Origin: Pseudopithomyces maydicus
Lineage: Eukaryota; Ascomycota; Dothideomycetes; Pleosporales; Didymosphaeriaceae
Reading direction: 5' to 3'
DNA: 64,000 bases
Assembly: GCA_026873275.1 (NCBI GenBank)
Contig: JANTUC010000002.1
Location: forward strand, 1,984,001-2,048,000
The translations under genes were made by a program, and so were the position numbers. Under the pieces are notes generated by a model. The model was not told the DNA's origin, ran no database searches, and saw only the letters and a program-made list of their open reading frames with translations. Every line of letters starts with the position of its first letter. The first letter of the stretch is position 1. Shown piece by piece: positions 21,238-32,716 of the stretch.

Positions 21238-22136
21238 TTGCATCGGGAGCTGTCCATCGTGTTGAAGATGTCAGCAACTGTTACATGCCATGGAAAGAAA
21301 AAGTTGCTTACGTGCTTGAGATGCCGGAGCATGGCCCGACCGGGCGCCTCCTACCTATACTCCCACCATGTTGACGACAATATCGTCAGTAAGTCATGTT
21401 GACTCCCCATGGTAGTACAATCTGACTCCTGTAGTTCGATTCCGTCAAAATGAAAGAGAACACTTACCGTCTCCCACCCGCGTCCCTTGATACAATTCAG
21501 TCGCGAACATGTGGGAGGTACAAGACATCCTGTGCTCTGCTTGTAGGAGACGTAACACCCGAGCAGACCTTGGTACTAGGTCGTCGTCAGTGAGGAGGAG
21601 ACATGTTTCAAACGGGCACACAGTCGTAACAATTTGAATATGAGAAATTGAAGTCATAACATCTTGATTCCGTTTAGTCTTGCGCATCTCGCATCCACGC
21701 ATCCATGCCCAGTCTCTCTTGAAGTGACATAGCAACAACTAGGGACCGTGTCATTTTCGTACGCACCCTTTCACCTGAACAAAACAAGAACGAAACCCCT
21801 GACCTTACAGAGCCCCAGCCGAAAGCAATCGTAATATACAAGAAATTAGATGGCAAACTCGCCTAGAGTTTGAGATGGTGGTATGTAGAAAATTTCGAGT
21901 ATGCGCAGGCAATATGCCATAACCTGTACGCCGAATCGAGATAGCAGGATGATAGAAAAAAATGGAATTTGGGGAATAGCAAGAGAACCGCCCAGAGATG
22001 ACAAAACCAAACCCGAGAAACAATGATTGCAGGCGCGAAGTATCTAGCAACGAGCCGAGTGAGCACAACGCCACGCTATACAAGATGAGATGCAGCATCA
22101 AAGTGGGGGGAACATCCCCAGTGAACAACACAAGGC
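21238..22136. other. Convergent 3' intergenic region
   Basis: 899 bases between the small membrane protein and ptaB. Short ORFs on both strands overlap one another without protein character. Nothing else was recognised. Confidence 0.55.
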
Positions 22137-24636
22137 TCAGTTACCCTTCACCCTCTTGCTACCTCCTAACCTGGGGCTAGGCTTCACTTTGTTGGCGCCG
22201 CTGGCATCACCACCCGTGTCGTCAATGTCAATCTTTGCGGTGCTTCTTCGTCGCTTGTTGTTGACGTTGGGAGACGTGTTGACGCTAGCCGTGTTTGAGC
22301 TTTGGCTTTGCTGGTGGGCCATTGCATGCGATGCGGGCGATGGGGTATGATTCTGCTGCATGAGACTGGGTGAACTCATGTGACCGTTAGGAAGGAGGCC
22401 GTTCTGCATCGCTGGCGACATGAACTGGTTCGGAGGTAGACCCGGTTGGCCCATGCCAGAGGGTGTACGTGAACCTGCCGGCATGCCGGGTTGCTGCATA
22501 CCCTGGTTTGGAGGCATTATTCCTTGCGGTCGCGCAGTGCTTTGTTGCGCATTGAAGTTGTCCAGAGCAGCAGCTGGGGTAAAGCTGGGGTTCTCCAGGT
22601 AGTGTGTGATTAAGCTGGTCATTGTGTTCATGGTTTCGTAGATCTATCTCACCTTAGCCACGGTTCGATGACGGTTGGTTTCTCAGACCTACCTCGAGAT
22701 AGTGAAAAAGTCCAGGCGACAAACCCCAATCGGTTACACCAGCAGTAGGTAACTTGGATATGGGCATTGTAGCCTCCGGCGGCTGGCGCTGCTGAGCGGC
22801 AATCTTGTTCTTCTTGCTCATGCGAGGTGATTGCGTAGGATTCTGTGGGTTGATTTCTTCCTGCTGGAAAAGACTTTCCAGCAGGTCACGAGGTATCATC
22901 TGATGATGCCCATGCATGTCAAACTGTAACCATTCCATCTTGGTATTGCCGGCAGTCCAGAAAGCAGTGAGCTTGCCATGGCAAACGACCTACAAAGATT
23001 AGCAAGGTGGTACAGCAAGGAGATTATCCATATTCACCTGGCATTGGTTCTTGTATGTGTAGTTAAACTTCGCCCGGTCGCATACCACTTTGGTCTCGTT
23101 GTTGACGACCAGTTCGCTCGCACCATCCAAAGTAATTTGCAAATTCTCTACGTCGGTACTGAACTGGGACAGAAAATATCGGGGCAACGCTGCGTAGACA
23201 ACTTCAAACATCTTGGTTCGATTATCGGTACGGTGGCATGCCGTATGTAAGAATGCTCCGCTTTCGGAGAAGAATTTTTGCACGAAAGACTGCCATGTTG
23301 AAAGTTGATTGGGGCTATCAGCTCGAGATGCCTGTGCTGGTTAACAAATGCTGTTATATAGTGTATGGTGTGCTTACGTTGAAATGTCCAAGCTGGTCAA
23401 CAAATTGTACCAACTTGATGATGCCTTGCCCAGACATGTTCTGGGCTTGATTTTGATTTTGGCTTTGATTCTGACTCTGTCTCATCATGGCTAACCGTGT
23501 GGCGGTCGCCGCTTGTGCCTGAGCGGCAGCAGCAGAATTCGCCTGTGTTGGCTGCATGGCGGCTTGTTGCATGGCTGCTTGTTGCATGCCTTGGGCCTGC
23601 TGCACTCGCTGCTGCATTTGTGCTGGCGTGGGTTGCTGCGGATTGGGTTGCTGCGGCATATTAGGAGTTTGATTCGGTGCAGGAGTCTGTTGTCGCGGTT
23701 GTGGCGGTGGTTGCGGCTGTTGTTGGGGTGTTGGCTGGGGTGCTGGAGAGGCTTGCTGGCTCATGGCAGAGGGTGGGCGCAACGGCCCTTGCTGTGGGCC
23801 TTGCGTTACTGTTGGACCAGCTTGGGATCCGGATTGACTGTGGTTGCTCTGCTGTGATTGAGCGTGTTGCATGGCTATAGCCTGCTGCTGCTGCTGCTGT
23901 TGTTGTTGCTGCTGCTGCTGTTGTTGTTGTTGATGTTGCTGTTGTTGCTGCTGCATGTGCTGCTGCTGTTGGGCTTGCTGATGTGCTTGCGCAGCCGCTT
24001 GAGCTTGAGCTTGCTGATGCGCTTGTGCCATCGCTGCTGCTTGTTGCGTATTACTAGTAGCTGCTTGCTGGGCTTGCTGAGACATAGCCTGCTGCTGTTG
24101 CTGCTGCTGTTGCATCTGCTGGAGTAAATGCGGTGGGATGATAGACTGGCCCATGTTTCCTCCCTGTAGTGCGGCCCTCGCATTTGGATTCATGTTCATC
24201 ATCATCTGCGGTGGGAACCCACCCATTCCGTTCTGTTGTTGTGCAAGCATTTGCGCATGTCGTTGTTGGAGTAAAGCCTGGCGCTGCGCATTTTGCGCCA
24301 TAAGCGCGGGATTCATTTGACCCGGATTCACTGTCACGATTAGCTGTATAACGTTAAAAGCCAAAACGACTTACTCATGCCTGGGTGCTGCTGCTGCTGT
24401 TGCTGCTGCTGGAACATGTGCGCCTGCTGAGGCTGCAAATGCGAGAGTGCATGAGCATTGGGGGCACCTGCCTGCATGCCCATCATCGGGCCAGCTTGCG
24501 TGGCAGGGCCGCCTGGTCCGGATACGCCTTGGTGCATCATTCCTTGAGGCATAGGGTGTCCAGGTCCAGGTCCGCCCATCATATGTCCCTGTTGCATTGG
24601 CATGCCGGGTTGAGGTGGGAACGGGCCTTGCATCAT
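22137..24636 (-). CDS. ptaB: PtaB/Mfg1-type LIM-binding transcription cofactor
   Basis: Nuclear cofactor of Flo8/SomA-type regulators that control adhesion, filamentation and development in fungi. Exons 24636-24375, 24330-23378, 23331-23038, 22989-22693, 22643-22137 give 770 aa. Residues about 1-400 are Gln/Pro/Met-rich, with poly-Gln encoded by a CAG/CAA tract. The LIM-binding domain spans about residues 395-510: IIKLVQFVDQLGHFN, STWQSFVQKFFSESGAF, KMFEVVYAALPRYFLSQF, TDVENLQITLDGASE, FNYTYKNQCQV, then VCHGKLTAFWTAGNTKMEWL. The C-terminus is Ser/Asn-rich and ends in a basic KRRRSTAKID/GGSKRVKGN stretch. The start is the ATG at 24636; a GTG-initiated extension was rejected. Confidence 0.93.
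23881..23975. repeat. CAG/CAA poly-glutamine tract in ptaB
   Basis: On the coding (minus) strand, interrupted CAG and CAA codons encode about 30 Gln with a few His and Met. It is part of a longer Gln-rich region and probably length-variable between strains. Confidence 0.85.
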
Positions 24637-26958
24637 CTTGGAGACGCCAATCGCCGCACTCGGCCTCACAGTCTCTCAGAGAGGATTCGTGATACTTCCG
24701 AAGTGCACCGAAGCGCTGTCAGAACCTGTGTACGAGCGCGGCTGACCGAGGTTCGAGGTACGAGGTACGCGGTGAAGCGGGCCGCGGACGAGACTCTGCA
24801 GGGTCCAGTTCGGAGAAGGGTCGATCTGTTTCGAGTGGTATACCAGACCCAGAGTCTAGAAATACCCTAGTGTGGACCTGAACTCTTGGGCGGAGTGCGC
24901 AGATGGCCAAAGGGTCGCTTCAGGCGTGAGATCGCAGTCGGCGCGACGTGCACTGTTGCCGACGACCGGCAGATACCGGGGGTGATGTGCGACGGCGAAG
25001 TTTGCAGCGACGCGGACGCGCAAAGGGGGCGCGCGACTATTACAGGTGCGGTGGGTTTTGGAGAGCGGTTCCGGTCCAGTGAGTAGGGTGTCGCGCGGCG
25101 TCGTCGCGCATCCGTGTTGGAGAGGTGCAGGCGATGGGCACAGGCTGCAATGGCGCGGCGGAGCACTCTGTCAGGCGCGTCGAAGGCGGCACTGCATGTG
25201 CGAGAGCGCGTGTTTTGGTGGCCGCTCGTGAGGCAGGGGGAACGCGGACGGCTGTCGATGAGATGGAGATGGGGTGAGAGCCCAAGGTGGGTGTTGCAAG
25301 AGTGCAGATCGCCCGGCCCTGCTGTTAGTGCCTCTCCCGCAGAACAGGCCTTTTTGGGGGAGGGGACAACCACGGTTCGACTCCGCGCAACAGATCGTTC
25401 AGCGAGCACTCTGCAAATGAATGGTAATTGTATCAGCCATGCATCGCAGTCGTTGCAGCCCCTGGGACCGCACGCCCGGTGATTAACAGCGCACACGTGA
25501 CCTGGTGCCAAGCGGTGCTAGTCACAACCGGTTAGCCTCTCTGCGGCTGCCAAAAGTATTTGTTCTGGCGCTTCATCTTCTTTCTCACTCCAACAATCTT
25601 CCTTCGGTAGCCTGCCCACCATGAGCAGTTGCCGCCTGCCTTCTCTGCGCTGTGCCTTTGAGGCTTACCGCTTGTCCATATGAACATCTAGAGCCTTTTG
25701 CTATGCTTACCCGGCGCACAGCTTCTTCGCACATGGTATGTACCACCTCTGTCGCACTCCACTCTTCACCTGATGAAATTTTACAACTTCTTCTTTTCCC
25801 AACCGATTCGACCTTGAAGAAATCTATGCTGTTCCGGGCGCCTTTCGCAGGGCGCCTGCTACTTGCCAGTACTTTCGCCTGATCACCATATTCGTTTTGC
25901 TTTTAGCACTCCATGGTTCTTCCGGAGCGTCGCTAACTGTTCAGCAGATCTTTGATAGGAGAACGTCTTCGCCTAGATGCGAGCGTGACCTGCATGGTTC
26001 GTGCTACTCTACCCCATAACGGCATTGGCGGAGGGATTGTGTCGTTGGCCGCGAACAATATAAGGACGCATCGTAGACTATAACGAGCGTGATGCAACCA
26101 CGGCGCGCTCGCCCAAAGGACCAGTAGGCTACTAACCCTGGTGGCCACCATTCTGTACATGATCAGGTCAGTCGCTTGCTTGCTTTCTTTGCCGCCTTTT
26201 GCGATGATGAAAACATTTCCACATTCGCAGTTTCCACGCTAGCTGTCACTTGAACCCATCAACCGACAGTCGATGAGCGTATAACCTTCCTTGGATGTCT
26301 GAGCTCCATACTCACAACACACGGTCAAATAGTTTGCTGGTTGAGCATGTTGCTGACAATTTGTCCAGGTCGAACCCGATCCATATACATATACCCGTGA
26401 AGCGTAGATTCAAATTGGGCGACGTTGGCACAAGGCAGCTGGAAATGTGGCCTCGGATAGTTTAGCATAGAATGTATAGCGTGTGTAGCAAAGAATCTGT
26501 TCCTCGCACTACCATTACCGTACATGAGACTAGATTGCGTTCCTCCTTGAGCATGGATTGTGACATGGCCTCTGAGATGCCTTCGAGCGTAAGTGAGCAG
26601 CCTGGAGTAGGAGCATGTACAGATGTTTGCGCAGGTCTCGTGGTGAAGAGCGTGTACAGATGTTCGTGCAAGCCTCGTAGCAAGCAGACTACACCAAAGC
26701 CAAAGCATGCCGGAAGGACAGTTGTGTGGACATTATCTCCAGTACATAGACGCATGGCAGCGCTGAAGGCTAGCGGCGCCGCGTGCCAAGACACCTATGA
26801 TGCAGCTGTGCGAGGCAGGTGCGCAGTGGATCCAAGCTTCCTCCCACCAAGCACAGCTCTCCTCAGCACACAGTGTCGCGTACCAACCTCGCTGTTGCGA
26901 ACATCTCCTTGAAGAGCGTTATTACCTCCGATCTACGTCGCTCTCTCCGACCGCCGCC
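24637..26958. promoter_or_regulatory. 2.3-kb divergent region, ptaB / V-ATPase subunit B
   Basis: The longest gene-free stretch in the window. The part next to ptaB is GC-rich with many short ORFs and repeated cgaggtacg motifs; the part next to VMA2 is more balanced. No tRNA, rRNA or convincing coding exon was found. A long regulated 5' leader of ptaB is plausible, as for other developmental regulators, but unproven. Confidence 0.5.
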
Positions 26959-28844
26959 ATGGCCGACGTCGATCCCCGCATGATGAAGGTGTCGCCGCGG
27001 ATACGGTACAACACCATCGGCGGTGTGAACGGACCCTTGGTCATCCTCGAGAGTGTGCGTGGTCCTGGAAGCTGCTGGTGGCCAAGCATGAAACTCATAC
27101 AACCCGTGGATAGGTTAAATTCCCAAAGTACAACGAAATTGTGTCCTTGACCCTACCCGACGGCTCGGAGCGGTCTGGTCAGGTGCTTGAAGCTCGAGGT
27201 AGGCCACTTGCTACATGCATGCCCTTCGGCCAAGGTTGACAATGCTCACAGGGAACCGTGCCGTTGTGCAGGTATTCACGGCCTATCCTTGCGTCTTGTT
27301 TCCTCCTAACAGCGCCAGGTCTTTGAAGGAACCTCTGGCATCGATGTGAAAAAGGTACATACGTCACCACCTATAAACCGGCGCGCATCTGACCATGATA
27401 GACCAAAGTCGAATTCACCGGCCACAGCTTGAAGCTCGGTGTGTCTGAGGACATGTTGGGCCGAATCTTCGACGGTTCAGGCAGAGCCATTGATAAGGGT
27501 CCCAAGGTGCTTGCAGAGGACTACCTCGACATCAACGGTAGTCCCATCAACCCCTACTCGCGAGTAAGATGGATAGTCGACTTCAACATACGCTACATGG
27601 GCTAAGTCAACATAGGTGTATCCCGAGGAAATGATCTCCACTGGTATTTCCGCTATCGACACGATGAACTCGATTGCCCGTGGCCAGAAGATCCCCATTT
27701 TCTCTGCTTCCGGTCTGCCGCACAATGAGATTGCCGCTCAGATTTGCCGACAAGCTGGCCTGGTTGGTAAGCCTACAAAGGATGTTCACGATGGGCACGA
27801 AGAGAACTTCTCCATCGTTTTCGGTGCTATGGGTGTCAATCTGGAGACGAGTCGTTTTTTCACTCGAGACTTCGAGGAGAATGGCAGTATGGAGCGCGTT
27901 ACTTTGTTCTTGAACTTGGCCAACGATCCAACGTACGTATATCATTGTTTATTGCAGACAGCGGCTGACTCTCTTGTAGCATCGAACGTATCATCACTCC
28001 ACGTCTGGCATTAACCACGGCCGAATACTATGCTTATCAGCTCGAGAAGCACGTTCTGGTCATTTTGACTGATTTATCGTCATACTGCGATGCCCTTCGT
28101 GAGGTCTCCGCCGCCCGCGAGGAAGTGCCTGGTCGTCGTGGTTACCCAGGTTACATGTACACGGATTTGTCAACAATCTACGAGCGCGCAGGACGTGTCG
28201 AAGGGCGGAATGGCTCCATCACACAGATTCCTATTCTGACCATGCCTAACGACGGTAAGCCTTTTCCCTGCCCTAGGCACTCGCTCAAGCTAACCTATAC
28301 AGATATCACTCACCCTATTCCTGACTTGACTGGCTACATTACGGAGGGCCAAATCTTTATCGATCGTCAGCTCGATAACAAGGGTATCTACCCGCCCATT
28401 AACGTCTTGCCGTCTCTTTCGCGTCTCATGAAGTCCGCCATTGGCGAGGGTCGTACCCGGAAAGACCATGGTGATGTGTCCAACCAGCTCTATGCCAAGT
28501 ACGCCATTGGTCGTGATGCTGCTGCTATGAAGGCGGTCGTCGGTGAAGAAGCTCTTTCATCTGAAGACAAGCTCTCCCTGGAGTTCCTTGAGAAGTTCGA
28601 ACGCACTTTCATCGCACAGTCCGCCTACGAATCTCGTTCTATCTACGAATCGTTGGATCTCGCTTGGTCGCTGCTTCGTATCTACCCCAAGGAATTGCTG
28701 AATCGCATCCCCGCCAAGGTACTTGATCAGTACTATGCCAGAAGTCGGGAACGGGAGGCCGAGAAGAAGAAGAAGGGAAACAAGGACACAAGGGACAACT
28801 CGGGAGAGCAGCAGCAGGATGACGAAAACTTGATCGATGTATAG
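26959..28844 (+). CDS. VMA2: V-type proton ATPase subunit B
   Basis: Nucleotide-binding, non-catalytic subunit of the V1 sector that acidifies vacuoles. Eight exons (26959-27054, 27114-27198, 27252-27271, 27319-27354, 27402-27563, 27616-27932, 27980-28254, 28303-28844) give 510 aa, the normal length. Start context is GCCGCCATGG. Family blocks: RIRYNTIGGVNGPLVILE, EFTGHSLKLGVSEDMLGR, YPEEMISTGISAIDTMNSI, GQKIPIFSASGLPHNE, ITPRLALTTAEYYAYQ, SSYCDALREVSAAREEVPGR, GYPGYMYTDLSTIYERAGR, YPPINVLPSLSRLMKSAIGEG. Exons 3 and 4 are only 20 and 36 nt. The acidic/basic C-terminal tail (REREAEKKKKGNKD) is variable in fungi. Confidence 0.98.
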
Positions 28845-29796
28845 AGGATGGCTTTCGTGCCTGGTGTGTACTGAGACTGGTGGCGGTATCTGATAGATCA
28901 TGATAGCGATACGGGCTTGTGGCTGTGTTTCAAGTGTACAAAGTATATAGCAAGGTTGAAATGTCCGGTTGACTATGTTTGATTTCGCCACTGGATATCT
29001 CAATCTCTACGGTTCTGTACACCACCCTTTTCAACAGTATGTCGTCATTTCAAGCTTGTCTATTGCGAAGCCGTCATTCAATTCGCTAGAGGCCCGTATC
29101 TGTGATGCATAGCATCGTAAACGCTCCGGAGGCTCTATCGTTAAATTATAAGACGGCTACCAGCTGATATCTGCATAGAGCTAATCAGGTTCATATCTAT
29201 CTTCTCTCACCTGTGTCGTCGTTTCGAATGATTTTTTTACTCACCCGCTCCCACCAATATGCCAATATGTAACTAAGCAATCCATCAAAGTCCTAGGAGC
29301 TTCATGGTTTGACCTCACAAGATCTATCTTTCCATTGGTTACCAGGACAAACAGAAGTCTTCGAGATTATTCCCGTTCTAGCCGAGCGTGCAAACGCTCT
29401 CACATGCACATTATCACGAGTCTTACCCAAAACTCAACGTCAAACTCGATTACTTGTGCACATTTTGAAACTGCCTTTCACTGCAGACACATTTATAGTC
29501 TCCTCTAGGGCTTCTTCTCTAATCTTCTTCGCGAAGGCACACACGTCCTTTTCATTTTGCAGGCACAACTCTTTGGGTGCAGGAGCTATCACTCGGCTCA
29601 TCACTCTGCTCATCACTCTGCTCATCACTCTGCTCATCACTCTGCTCATCACTCTGCTCATCACTCTGCTCATCACTCTCTCAGCTTGATTACTCCTTTT
29701 CTATCATCGAGTGGGGCCTTCCTTCCTTGCTTTATCAACTAAGTTTTTTCTTTGGTCGTCCACGGGTTACCTGCTGTCAGGTGCCACACTCGTACA
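28845..29796. other. Intergenic with a 12-bp minisatellite upstream of the zinc-cluster gene
   Basis: 952 bases between VMA2 and the next gene. The only structure seen is the tandem repeat at 29597-29680, about 120 bases before the next ATG. The rest is AT-rich without coding character. Confidence 0.6.
29597..29680. repeat. Seven-unit 12-bp minisatellite (CTCATCACTCTG)
   Basis: Six perfect head-to-tail copies and a seventh differing at its last base, 84 bases in all; a degenerate half unit precedes them at about 29585. It lies in the presumed promoter or leader of the gene starting at 29797. Confidence 0.95.
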
Positions 29797-32346
29797 ATGG
29801 CAGATAACGAACAACACTCGCCATTGTTTTCGGAAATTGATGATCCTCATGAAATTGATCATGTGGCATTGATCATGGACGAAGCTAACAACGCGCATGT
29901 AGCGCATAGCAATGGTCTACATCGACTTCATGATCTTGCCGAAGGATCCTCTGCTGACGAGGACATGGGAGAAGTGTTGGAAGATGATTCTGTTGACTCG
30001 GATATCAACATGAAAAATTCACGAATTACTTCAATCTTTGGTGGTCCTTCTAACGATATGGATAAAGATGGAGAGGTATGAGAAAAAACGATTTATGTTA
30101 CAAATAAAAAGTATTGACTGTTTCACTCGACAGAGCCCAAAAACGTCAGATACGAGTATGGGTATACGCATGACAATTCTCAGTCTAGATCATCAGGATG
30201 GCGAAAACGGAGTGTACAGCCATTTCCCACAGAAAAATAACAACTCGAATCCCAACTTCGACATGGTTCAGAACACCGAATCAGACAGGCTGTCTCCTGG
30301 TTCTTCCTACGAAGATGGTAGTGGCAACCACACTGATACAATCACCTATTCAGAAGATCCCGTTGAGTCTTATGGGTTACGAAGAAATATTGACCGACTA
30401 GGTGTCAAGAGCACACACATCGACGAAGATGAAAGTGGCAACTTTGACCCCACAAAGGAGTCACGTGAGAAGTCTTCCAGAGCAGCTTTTACGAAGCGCA
30501 TGAAGCGGGCGCAGCAAGCGAAATATGATGACGATGATCGAAACAACAAGCCCAACAAAAAAGGGAAATACGTTCCCGGCTCAACACAAGATGTCAAGTT
30601 CAAAAGGATCGTGAAGCTGCCTATTAAAGCGATGGGCAGTGTGCTAAACATTACCGATGGAAAAGACAACTGGCCCCTAAATCACTCTGTCACTAACTCT
30701 GAAGATGAGGCTGAGAGGCAGGAGCTTCTCGCTTTGTATCGCGAGCCTCTCTCTTCTTCTCTGCGCGCCCACCATACTCCAATCCCAGATCCGGCGGATG
30801 AAGAGGATGATCTTACAGGTCACCCTGAAGCACGAGGATGTAAACGATGTCGTTTACAACACAATAAGTGTTCGATGATGGTAAACGGTCTTTATCCGTG
30901 CATCAATTGCCAGAGTGGTGAAATGGAGTGCCAACCAATCGTCGAAGCAGCTTTGACTATAAGATGCGAACGCTGTGAACAGCTTGGCCAACCCTGCTCA
31001 TTCGAGAGCGAACAAGAGAATGCGTGCGTATATATCTCCTGTATCATTTTATTCTACTGGTTCAAATCAGCTAACTTGTTGAAAGACAAGACAGCGTATC
31101 CCAAGGGGCTTCTGCCCGCTCTCAAGCAGTGTGTAGTGGGTGTCTCCAAGCGGGGGCTCTTTATTGCAAAACAACCCTATTGAAGAGATACAACACCAAC
31201 CGCATTGATCTCGATGAGATTTTGTATAGCAAAAATCGCAATTGGAAGGATTGCACCCATTGTCGCGAACGGAAGAAGAGATGTTCACTCAAAAAGAACT
31301 CTGACAAGCCACCCTGCAAGCAGTGCGTGCAGGAAAAAATTGGTTGTCATTTCTATGATGTGACCTCTCACGACGATCCTAAACTTATGGGTAAAAAGAA
31401 AAAGAGGAGCCACAAAGAGCAAGTAACGGATGAGAACGCAAACAAGCCAAAGCCAACACTCTTGGAAGAGGTCGCGCCTGAATGTTCAACTTTGAGTTCA
31501 ACTTTCTTCAGTGTAGAGGACATTTCCTATATGAGACATGGAAAACTTTCCGAGAACGATGAAACAGAAGAGTTAGAGCCGGAAGAACCACTTATGATGA
31601 CTGACACAGCTGGTCACTATGGTCTTTCTACTAAGATCAAAACAGCCTTTGCACACCCCATGACATTCTCTGTGGGTCCCGACAACAATCTCGGTAGTGT
31701 GACCGACTGCAACTTCTGCAAGATCCCTGTTTTTGGTATGGTCGGCCATTTCGAGCGAGAAGTGGCTGTCATCCAGTGGGACAACGGTCTTGGTTATACT
31801 GAAATTATGAACGGGCATCGCGAAGAGCATGGTTCAACTACAATGTGTCAAGTTTGTACCTTTCATCGCCTACAGATCATTGTATGTCCAGGTCATCGTC
31901 TGCAAGAAATCATGGCCGAGGATGGGCTTGATTATGACGCCGCGGCAGAGGACCTGATCGCCGCCGATGAAGGGACGGCTGCCATGCAGCAACAGCTCCA
32001 ACGCTGGTGCTCAATGTGCTTCTCTCTCGCGACCCATATGTGTTGCACTTCACAGTCGCCTATTAGTTCTAACGATGACGAGGATGCTGAGACAGAGCTA
32101 GAAGGATGCGGATTGCGGTTATGCCATGAATGTGCGCATAAATTGGATCAGGTCTATGAGTACAACCTGGATTCTATGGCTACGGTATTTGATGAGAGCC
32201 CAAAGCCGAGGGAAAAAGAGGAGAACGACGAAGTTGAAGACGGGGCATCGACTGAAGCGAAAGAACAAGGTTTCGTGAGAGCAGATGTTGGGCTTTTGAG
32301 GACCGACGGCCTTCTCATGAGATGCGTGGCAAACATGGAAGATTGA
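29797..32346 (+). CDS. Unrecognised nuclear-type protein with multiple Zn2Cys6-like cysteine modules
   Basis: Exons 29797-30075, 30134-31023 and 31086-32346 give 809 aa. The first 330 residues are acidic and disordered with a basic block (AFTKRMKRAQQAKYDDDDR). Cysteine modules follow: CKRCRLQHNKCSMMVNGLYP...C.NC...C; then CERCEQLGQPC followed, across intron 31024-31085, by CSGCLQAGALYC; then CTHCRERKKRC...PCKQCVQEKIGC. The first and last resemble fungal binuclear zinc clusters with their basic CxxCRxRKxxC pattern. Further CxxC pairs (CNFC, CQVC, CSMC, CHEC) lie in the C-terminal half. No fungal-specific transcription factor middle-homology domain is seen. DNA binding is inferred, and the protein is otherwise unrecognised. 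Confidence 0.75.
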
Positions 32347-32716
32347 TTGGATTGACCTCTGTATGGAATTTGGCACACGAACCAAACCTACTTGCAGAAT
32401 ATTATACTCTTGCCACTTCATAGGTTTACTATATTGACGCCCCTTTCCGGCTATGTCATTGGTTGAGGAGGGCGCGTTTTGAGACGTAAACAAGTTACAA
32501 ATACACAATCCATTCATATGGGCCTATTTGCGTGAAATTGAGCTTTTGATCGGACCATACAGGGTACAGTATGAGTTGCCGTACAGTCGCGACAGTATGT
32601 TTTTCTCTATGACGCTCTAGAAGCTCGACGTTTTGTCACGAAATGTACCCATTCACGAACGTTTCTGGTTATGCACATTCCCCGGCAGATTTAAACTTCG
32701 CATGAACTTCGATACT
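32347..32716. other. Convergent 3' intergenic region
   Basis: 370 bases between the zinc-module gene and the dioxygenase gene; nothing recognised. Confidence 0.6.
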
